Below are positions 1 through 10,100 of a stretch of 64,000 nucleotides of DNA, piece by piece (the stretch's first letter is position 1; every line of letters starts with the position of its first letter). Location: NCBI GenBank assembly GCA_016858145.1, contig JAEHOE010000127.1, forward strand, positions 124,001 through 188,000, read 5' to 3'. Source of the stretch: Edaphochlamys debaryana (lineage: Eukaryota > Chlorophyta > Chlorophyceae > Chlamydomonadales). The translations under genes and the position numbers were made by a program. The notes under the pieces are model-generated. The model did no database searches. It had not been told where the DNA came from and was given only the letters and a program-made list of their open reading frames with translations.

Positions 1-942
1 GGGGCTGCGGGCGTGGCCGCTCCGGAGTGCGCACGGCCGAGACGCCAGTGCGCTTCGAGCATGGAAAACGGGCGCGCGAACGCCCTGGCTGCCTCGGTTG
101 GCTGCGTGAGAGGCCACAGAGCTCGCGCTCCTGGGCTGGGCCAGCGTTGATGGGTGCATTGTTGCGCAAGCGGAGAGAGGTAATCGAGCGCCCGAACGAT
201 TTGTTTGCTTCGCTCAAATGGAGGTGCTGCTTATCGGCTGTAAGCGGAGATAGTTGGGCAGGAACAGGCGCAGCGACCGTGGCCAAGTGGAGCGACACGA
301 GCGAGTCCCCGTCGTCTGGCCGAGAACGCGGTATGAGCGCGGCCCAGTGAGCGCGGTGCGCGGGAGTCGTTCGCACACAGACGCCTATGGCGCGCGCCTT
401 CTTTTGCCCTGGCGTCACTCACGATCTCACTCAACCACCATTCCGCTTGCAGACGTGCCGCGCTGCCGCCTCCCTCGCCGACCCCTCTGTCGCTCGATTG
501 ACTACTCGCGCGTTGCCTGGTCCCACGGGCGTGTGAGGAACGCGGGCTGGCCGAAGTCGGTCCGGGACAGGTGGCGTAATCGAGCCCCGCCCAGACGCGG
601 GCGGGAGCACGAAGTGTCATTCACCAGCCATACCAGGCAGTGTCGCGAGCGGGCCTGACGAAGGGGGCGGGGAGGGGGAGGGCAGGGTTGCGTGCCAGCG
701 TCCCCCCCTCGCCCCTCTGTCTGCCCTCCCCGTCTCACTCTCCCCTTCCCAGGCCATGACAGTTCGCTTCCGGTTTTCCCGCTTCCCCCTTGCCCCATAG
801 CATCTTGGCAATGCGTGCAGACAGACTAGGCGCCGGGGAAGGCTTCTACACGCGTGGCACGATGCCCAACTCGGAGTACAGCAGCACGATTTGGCAGAGT
901 GCAGCTGGCCGCTCGCTCCGCACCCGTTTTGCTACTTGCTGC
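1..942. other. Upstream region, no gene recognised
   Basis: No open frame here shows a recognisable domain or a convincing exon chain. The stretch is GC-rich with scattered short frames on both strands. It probably holds the promoter region of the gene that starts at 1197 and perhaps the end of a gene lying to the left of the window. Confidence 0.4.
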
Positions 943-948
943 TTTATA
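943..948 (+). promoter_or_regulatory. Possible TATA-like element of the PP2C/CNB/kinase gene
   Basis: TTTATA lies about 250 bp upstream of the start codon at 1197. A start site near 970 would give a 5' leader of roughly 225 nt. This rests on one short motif, so it is a weak call. Confidence 0.25.
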
Positions 949-1196
949 GGCGAGCTATACCTATCTACTTGACTTCACGCAGGATTTGCGCATGTGTCGC
1001 GTCGCCGGTCGAACGCACATTGCAGCGTTGTGTTTTACGGGCCAGCCCCCCGGCACCGGCAAGGACCTGTGCTCGGGGGGTGAGTAGCTTTGAAGAGCAG
1101 CATAGTCGGCTGCGGAGCCTGGGCGCTGCTGCGCGTTGCTGAGGAGACAAAAAAGCAAGCCAGAGTGCAGGCAGACGCTGAGCAGCTGGGGGCGCC

Positions 1197-4100
1197 ATGG
1201 TAAGACCCTTACATGCGCTATTTTGCACGTATACTTGCGGGGATGCGCCTGCGTGCCGGCTTGCACCAACCGGATGCGGGCGGGCATGCGCAGGGCTGCG
1301 TGAACTCCAAGGAGGAGGCCCTGGCCGTTCCTCCCGGCAAGGAGTTTACGGACATCACCAACAACTATGATGCGGGCGTGCTCTCGGTCTACTTGACGGG
1401 CGGGCCTTTGACGGCCAAGGACTACAAGGAGCGCTTAGTGTCTTCCGAGGGCACGCAGACGGTGTTCATGCCCCAGTCGAGCTACACAATACGTTACGCT
1501 TTCGTGAGCCAGCGCGGCTATTATCCCGATGCGCCCAACAAGGCGAACCAGGACTCCTTATGCGTGCACACATACTTCGGCGCGGATGCTGAACAATGCC
1601 TCTTTGGCGTTTTCGACGGGCACGGAGAATATGGGACACAATGCTCGCAGTTCGCCAAGGACAAGGTGCGCTGCTATCGCGTTCTCAAGCCTTTGAGAAG
1701 TGGCCTGCATGCTGGAAACGGCCGGGGCGACTGCCGGGGCGTCCGTCGGCCTGTCGGGCCAGGGGGGGGTTGAGGGACATTTGGTTGCCCATGGCTTTGC
1801 AAGATGGCCGGAACGACGTGCAGGTCTGCGGGCGCCGCTAGCATGCTACTCCGCGGCCCGGGAAGCACCAGTCGGGGTTCTGGGAGGGGGAGAGGGGAGC
1901 GGGAGCTTCGGCCTCCTAGTCTTGGGGGCGGATGCTGACTACGTTCGGGGACCGGCGGGGGCCAAGGCGGCTCGGGTCAAAGATCGGTCAAAGCTCTTCG
2001 CCTGCCAAGTGTCAACAGCTTGGACCACTTGAACAACGGGCCGCATGGACTGGGGGCGATGGCGTCAGTGCACGTGTACAGGGAGCAAGTGGGGTGCCGC
2101 GTCTGCGCTAACCCCCTTCACACACCCCTGCCTCCTCTCCTCCCTTCGCCCTTCCCCCGTCTCCAACCGCCTCCCAATCCCCTCACCCCTCACCCCACCC
2201 CGCCCCCAACTCCTCCCCCAGGTACCTGAGAACCTGCTCAACAACACGCACTTCGCGGTCAGCCCGGAGATTGCCTATCACCAGGCTATGGTCCTGTCCA
2301 ACAACCAGCTGCACAGGTGGGGAGGTGCAGGCAGCTTCGGGGGTGTGGGTATGGGCACGCACAGCTACTCCACAACGATGCGGAGGGGCGGGGCACGAAG
2401 GGACCATTGGGAAATGGTCCTGTCCAGCAACCAGCGGCACAGGTGGGGCCATTGCCAGACGCCGGTAGGGGGGCCGAGGCAGGTAGAGACCGGCAGCCTT
2501 GGTCCTGTCCAATAGCCCGCTGCACAGGCGGCAGGGGCAGGCAGGGGTGGGTGGGGCGGGTGGGGGCAAGGTGGGCGGAAGCGTGGGGCGCCGTGGCAGG
2601 CAGCACACGAGCGACCCTTCAAACCGCCCCCGAGCCTGTTCAGGCTAATGGGGATAAAGGCACAGGCGGGGCACCGCAGGGCTTCAGAACGGAGCCTCAG
2701 CCCACGCTAGCGCTCCTGTTCAACTGCTCACAGTTTTCCTCCACCCATATCCACCTGCCAGATCGGAGGTCGATGACACAATGTCGGGCACGACCGCCAT
2801 CACCGTACTCATCCGCGGCCGCACGGCCTACGTGGCGAACGTGGGCGACTCGCGTGCCGTACTGGCCGAGCGGCACGGGGACAAGGTGGTGGCGCAGGAC
2901 CTGTCGTACGATCAGACGCCGTTCAGGTACGGCAGTACGGCCTGGTCCGGTGCCGGAACCCGGACCCGGACCCGGATCCGGTCCGGCCTTGGGGCGGCCA
3001 GTCTGGCGAGACGGCAAGGCTGAGGCGCACGGGTGGACCGCACCGGCCAGATACGGCACGGGACAAACGCAGGAAGAGGCACGGGTAAATGATGCTAAAG
3101 AGGTAAAGAATGCTAGTTCGACCGTTGCCTATCCTTAACCGCCCCCCCTCCAGGCGCGACGAGTGCGAGCGCGTGAAGCGGTGCGGCGCCCGCGTGCTGA
3201 CGCTGGACCAGCTGGAGGGGATCAAGGTGGGGGTGGGGGGCCGGAGGGGGGCGCGGGCGTGTGTATGCGCGTGTCGGGCGTGTCGGGGGCAGACGGCAGG
3301 CCGGACGCTAGGGGCAGGTGGGGCGTGCGGCAGGAAGCTAGGCCGAGCTAGGGACAGGCCAGGGTGCCCCTTTCCCCCTTCTCCCTAGCAACCCAACGGG
3401 GGGGTGGCGCTGCCCCTAGCCCACGCCGAGCGCCTGCAACCAGACCCCTCTCTCTATGTCTGGGTTCCCTATGTCTGCTCCCCCCTGACAGGACCCCAAT
3501 GTGGAGTCGTGGGGCACGGAGGAGGAGGACGACGGCGACCCGCCCCGCCTGTGGGCGCCCAACGCCACGTACCCGGGAACCGCCTTCACACGGAGCATCG
3601 GGGACAGCGGTGGGCACGGGGTGGGATGGGGTGGGGGTGGGATGGGGTGGGTGGGGATGGGGTGGGGATGGGGTGGGTGGGTTGGGGGTGTTTGAAGCTG
3701 ATAAGCGGGAGAGCGTCGAATGGTTAGTGGGATTGCCGGAGAAGGTACATACCGCCACACGGTGGGTGGGGGATGGGTGGGGGATGGGGTGGGTGGGTGG
3801 GGGTGGGGGTGGGAAGGGGGCCGGGCCGGAAGGTAGCTTCGTGACGGGGGGTGGGGATCGCGGGAGGGCTTGGGGAGCGCCTACGGGCGAGGCCCGGGGC
3901 TTGACGGAGGTGGGCGGGCTGGGGCCACTAAATGCGTCTGGATACGGAGTTTGGGGGGGGAATCCGTTTTGGGATACCGTCCTACCCACCCTTTCCCTAT
4001 GTTCCCCCTCCTATCCCTCCCATCCTTCTTCCCCTCCCTTGCCCCCCGCTCTCGCCCAGCTGCCGAGCGCATCGGTGTGTTTGCCGAGCCCGAGGTGGTG

Positions 4101-7100
4101 ACTAAGCAGCTGTCGGCGGCGCATCCGTTTGTCATCATCGCGTCGGACGGAGTGTTCGAGTTTCTGTCGTCGCAGTCGGTGGTGGACATGGTGGGGAGGG
4201 GGGTGGGTGGATGGGGGAGGGGGAGATGGGTTGTAAGGGAGGAGGGGGGAGAGGGGAAGGGAGGGGGGAGACAGGCGGGTTCGTGTCTTCGCAGTCGGTG
4301 GTGGACATGGTGGGGAGGTGGGGGGTGGAGGGGGGACGGGGAGATGGGTTGTAAGGGAGGAGGGGGGAGAGGGGAAGGGAGGGGGGAGACAGGCGGGTTC
4401 GTGTCTTCGCAGTCGGTGGGGAGGTGGGGGGTGAAGGGGTGAGGGGGGGAGGAGGGGAAAGGGCTGGGGAGATGCGTGGCTCCATTATGGGCGGTGGAGA
4501 GGTGGAGGCAGTTCAGCGGAGTCGGAACTCACGTATCCCTTCCCGCCCACCCCCCCTCCCCCTCCCTCCCCCCCTCCCCCCCTGTCAGGTCACCAAGTTC
4601 GAGGACCCCCAGGAGGCCTGCCTGTCAGTGGTGGCGGAGTCGTACCGCCTGTGGCTGCAGCACGAAACCCGTACGGACGACATCACCATGATCGTGATCC
4701 AGTTCCAGGTGCGCCTGGATCCAGTCGATCCACTCGGGCCGGGATCTGCCGTACGGTCGGCGTGCCCACCTGCAGTGCTTCCACCTGCAAGCGTTACTCC
4801 TCTCAACATTGTGTCCGTCCGAGAATGCTCTCTCCATGACTCCTGCCCCCCCCTCCTCCCCCTGACAGGGACTGGAGGACGAGGCGCCTCAGATGGCCCT
4901 ACCCACACCCAGCGGGTGGGACTGCGGGGAGACGAGCGGGGGGAGGTTGCTGGCCTGGAAACGGTGCTACGGCCCAAGAGGAGGGCTGGCGGGGCCAAGG
5001 CCTAGGGGTTGGCTTGACGGAGGCTTTGCAGTGGGGGGGACCTGGGAGTGGGAGGCTCCCGTGGGGATCTGGCACGGGAAAGGCGCTGCCGTACAGAGGG
5101 GTGGTCGTTGGCGGGTCGGGTCAAGCGCAAGTCGTCGGGAGATGAGTTTGAAAAGAGAACGCCCCTGCCTCCTTTCCTCATCAGGGCCGCCCTGGACTTC
5201 TCCACCCGCGCCGTGCCCTCCATGGCGGGCATGGCCCTGCGGCGGCTGCCCACCACCCGGCTGGCGGCCATCGAGGGGGCGGCGGTGAGCGTGGAGGAGC
5301 TGCAGGCGGAGCTAAGATTGCTGCAGCAGAAGAAGGCGGCGCAGGTGGGCTTGGGGGGGGAGCCTGACAAGGGGGGGGGAGAGGCAAGGGGGGGGGAGGG
5401 AAGGGAGGGGAAGGAGGGAAGGGGGGTGGAGGAGCTGCAGGCGGAGCTGCGGCTGCTGCAGCAGAAGAAGGCGGCGCAGGCAGGCTTTGGGCGGGCCTGA
5501 CAGGGGGGGAGAGGCAAAGGGGGGGAGGAGGGAAGGGAGGGGAAGGAGGGAAGGGGGGAGGAGGGAAGGGGGAGGGAGGGAAGCGGGAGGGGGAGGGAGG
5601 CAAGGGGGGGAGGGCGAGGGAGGAAAGGGGGGTAGGTAAGGAAGGAGCTGCGGGGTCTGCAGGTGTGATTTGAGGGAGGGGGGAAAGGGAGGAAGAGGGT
5701 GCACACGCTCCAAACACCGTGCCTCACACTGAGGCGAACTTGACTGAGCTGCGCTGCGCCCACCTCCGCAGGCGGCGGCCCAGACGGCGCACGCGGCGGC
5801 GGCGGCGGCGGCTCTTGCTACCGCCGGGTCGGGGGCGGGGGCGGCCGAGGGGCGGCCCTCGGTGGACGAGGACACGGGCGACGGGCAGGGGCCGTCGTGG
5901 CGGACAGCGGAGGAGGTCAAGGTGAGCTGGGGGATGTGAGCTGGGGGATGTGTGGTTGAGGGCAGACACTGCTCGGGGGCTGGGGGCTGGGGGCTGGGGA
6001 GGCAGGCAGTGCGGTCGGGTGGGAGGGCAAGGGGCTCCGGGGGCCTCTGGGGCTGTTGCTGTGTCAGGTGCACGATTCGCTCCCCCCTTCCTCCTTCCCC
6101 TCCCACCCCTCCCAGCTCCAGCTCCCGGCCCCTGGTACCAACACCGATGCCCTCCCCCCCCCTCCCCCCGGGCTCGATCCCGCTCAGCAGCATTCACAGC
6201 GACCTTTCCTCCCCCCCCTCCCCTCCCCCCCCTCCGCCCCCCCACACAGCTCCTGGCCCAGGCCACGTCCTCCAACTTCCTGTTCAGCGGCATGCAGGCG
6301 GAGGAGCGGGCGGACGTGTTCACGCTGTTCGAGCGGTACCCGGTCAAGGTGGGGGTGGGGGCTTGGGGGGAAGGGGGAAGGGATGTGTGGAGGGTACGGG
6401 GGGAGGGAGGGTGGAGGGAGCGCTGCTCGAGCGGTACCGGCCAAGGTGGGCAAAGGGGGGGAGGGGAGAGGGGGAAGGGCAAAGGGGGAAGAGGGGATGG
6501 TGTGAGGGGTGCGTGGAGGGTAGGGGGGGGGGGAAGGTGGAGGGAGCGCTGTTTAAGCGGAACCGGGTCAGGGTGGGGGCGAGCGGTGGGGTGGGGGTGG
6601 GGGATGCCAAAGGGTAGAGGGAGCGGGCGTGTTGGGCAGTTGGGCGCGGATCGCGGGGCGAGGGAATGGCGGCGGGGATGGGCCCGAGGCAGCAGGACTG
6701 CTGGAGGCGAGGGCGTAAGACCCAGATGAGCCGGGTACTGAGATCGTCCCCGACCCCCGCCCGTTCTCCCCCCCCCCCAGGCGGGTGACGTGGTCGTACG
6801 GCAATCGGAGCCGGGTGACTACTTCTATGTCGTGGAGTCCGGGCAGTACGACGTGTTCGTACAGGCTGGCATGGATCCGCCGCTGCTCGTACACACGTAC
6901 AGCTCCGCGAGCGGGCAGCCGGTGAGCAGGGGGGTTGCGAAGTTGCGATGGGGTGAACCACGGGGAGCACGTGCGAGTGGAGCCGAGTGTGGAAGATTGG
7001 GAAGGTTGGGGATTAGGGTGTTGCAGCCGGGCTGCACGCAAGGGTTCTGACGCCCTCATTCCTTTGCTCCAAGCTCCAGCTCTCAAGCGATCTTGTCGAG

Positions 7101-10100
7101 GGCGTTAGACTCAATGGTCTCAATCCAGCATGCCCTGAGTGTGCTCTCGCACACGCCCCAGGCATCGTTCGGGGAGCTAGCCCTGCTGTACAACAAGCCC
7201 CGGGCGGCCACCGTGATGGCCCGTACGGACGGCCTGCTGTACCGCCTGCACAGGAGGTACATACGGGCGGTGTGCGTGGGGCTGCGCGGGCTGGTGCACC
7301 CACCTTACGTCAAGTATGGTTGCCCCACTCTAGCCAAACCAGCCACCTCGCCTTCACCTAACACCTCTTACACCACCTTCTCGCCCCTCCCTCCCCCCCC
7401 AAGCTAAGCTTTCCTGGCGCAGGCGCAAAGACGCTCTCCCGCTCTCAGATTCTAACACCCTCCCCCCCCCTGGTCCGCAGCGCCTTCCGCTCCGTGGTTG
7501 CTGCGGGGGGCCAGCCCAGCGCCACGGTCCGCACCCTGCGGGGGGTGGAGGTGCTGCAGTGCCTCAGCCTCACGCAGCTGCAGCGGCTGGCGGACATGAT
7601 GGAGGAGGTGGGGGGATCGGGGGGGAGAGGGGGGGGAAGGGTGTGTGTGTTTTGGCACGTGGTGGAGGGGCGGGGCAGGGGGGGGTTGAGGTGCTGCAGC
7701 GGCTGGCGGACATGATGGAGGAGGTGGGGGCGGGGGCTGCTCATGCTTAGGGGAGGAGGAGGGGGGTTTCGGCACGTGGGGGGCGGGGCAGCTCCACCAC
7801 TCGCACCACACTCCCACCATCCCCAATCCCTCCTTCCCCCAGGTCGCGTTTGAGGACGGCGAGTACGTGATCCGCCAGGGCGAGGAGGGCCGCGACTTCT
7901 TCGTCATCTCCTCGGGGGAGGTGTCGTGCACGGTCAAGAAGAACCTGGCCAACGCGGAGGAGCAGCCCAAGGAGGTGGGGGGGGAGGGACCTGACAGGGG
8001 GGGGAGGGACCTGATAGGGGGGAGGGGGGAGAAGGGGGGGGAGGCACCGTCAAGAAGAACCTGGCCGAGGAGGTGGGTACCTTCTAGGAATTGGGGGATG
8101 AGGCGCTTGGCATGAGCGTGACTGGGAAAGGTAGCCGGGGTCATCAGAGGGGGGAGCACGTGGCGACGGGACCCTCCCACTCCCACCCCCCCGCACCGCC
8201 TCACTCCCACTCCACCCGCCTGCGTCCCGCTCACCGCACCCACCGTGCCCCGTACCGCTCCGTACCGCTCCGTACCGCCTGCAGGTACTGCGGCTGTACG
8301 CGGGGCAGTACTTCGGCGAGCGGGCGCTGCTGACTGCCGCCAAGCGGGCGGCCAACGTGGTGGCCAGCGGGCGGGTGGTGCTGCTCAGCATCAGCAGGGG
8401 GGCCTTCGAGGGCGTGTTCGGGCCCCTGCAGGTGGGTGGTGAGGGGAGGCGGGGGTCGGGGAAGGGAGGCAGCAGGGCTTAATGAGGTTGAGGGGCTGGG
8501 GTAGGACAGGGCGTGACAGGGGGCGGCATTCGAGGGCGTGTTCGGGCCCTTGCAGGTGGGTGGGTGGTGCGTGCTGTGGGAGGCGTGGGAACGTGAGGGT
8601 GTGGAGGGACGACGAAGGGAGCGGGAAGGGTCTTGAGGGGAGGAGGATGGGGGAGCCGTAGCTGGGGTCATTGGGTTGGCAACGGTGTCGGCACCTCTAC
8701 CTCCACCTGCCCCCTCTCCCCAACCTTCCTAGCTCCTCCGACGCGACACGTTCCCGCTCAGCTTCACACCCTCCCCCCTGCCTCCCTCCCCCCCCCTGAC
8801 AGGACATCATTGACTCCGAGGCCGCCTGGAAGGAGGCGGTGGCCATGCAGCGGGAGGTGCTGTCGCGCAAGACCATGGCGTCGGGGCTGCAGGTGGGGGG
8901 GGGGACCTGACAGGGGGAGTGGAGGCAAGGGGAGGGGGGGGAGGGGGGGCAGGCGGTGGCCATGCAGCGGGAGGTGCTGTCGCGCAAGACCATGGCGTCG
9001 GGGCTGCAGGTGGGGGGGGGGACCTGACAGGGGGAGTGGAGGCAAGGGGAGGGGGGGGAGGGGGGGCAGGCGGTGGCCATGCAGCGGGAGGTGCTGTCGC
9101 GCAAGACCATGGCGTCGGGGCTGCAGGTGGGGGGGGGGGACCTGACAGGGGGAGTGGAGGCAAGGGGAGGGGGGGGAGGGGGGGGCAGGCGGTGGCCATG
9201 CAGCGGGAGGTGCTGTCGAGGAAGACCATGGCGTCGGGGCTGCAGGTGGGGGGGGGACCTGACAGGGGGGGTAGAGGCAAGGGGAGGGGGGGGAGGAGGG
9301 GGAGGCGGTGGCCATGCAGCGGGAGGTGCTGTCGAGGAAGACCATGGCGTCGGGGCTGCAGGTGGGCAGGATGGGGCGGTGGCGGACGGGGTTCGCGGGG
9401 GGCAACAAGCGTCTGACCCCCGGGAGAGGCGGGATTGGGCGACGAAAGTGAGATTAGAGTGACGGCTGCTGCCTTGGCTTACCCTCACTGCCGCGCGGCT
9501 TTCCCCCGTCCCTTTTCTTTCTCATCTTCCCTCGTCCTCCACCCGCAAAATCCGGCTTACCCCCGCGCCCCCGCCCCCGCCCTTCAACCTCCTTCCCCCC
9601 CAGGTGGCCCAGGCCCAGTTCTCCCTGGAGGAGCTGGTGGCCCGGGGGCTGCTGAGCTCCACCGAGTACAGCGCGCTCATGCTCATGGAGCACAAGGCCA
9701 GCGAGGAGGTGTACACGGTGAGGGGGAGGGGGGGAGAGGACCGGACAAGGGGGGGAGAGGAGACAGGGGGGAGGGGGGAGCACAAGGCCAGCGAGGAGGT
9801 GTACACGGTGAGGGGTAGAGAGGTTGTTAGTGAAGCGGGTCTGGATGTAGCGTCACGTGAGGGACGGGCAGCGAAGAGGCCCGCCCGCGGCCTGCCTGCG
9901 CGCGCGCGCGTAAACGACGCTGCTCCCCTGGCAGCCCTGTGCTACCCCGTCGCTACTGCTCAGCCATCCATCCCGTTTCCAATCTCTCACCCCCCTACAT
10001 CCCCCACCCCCCATCCCTCCCCTCCCCCCCCTGTCAGGTCCGCGTAACGTCCGTTGCTGACGTGGTGGCCCTGGCCAAGCAGGCCGTGGTCATGCGGTCG

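Noticed and set aside
8836..9361. CRISPR-like regular repeats
   Set aside because: Repeats contain coding exon sequence, the spacers are near-identical purine-rich filler, and the setting is a eukaryotic intron.
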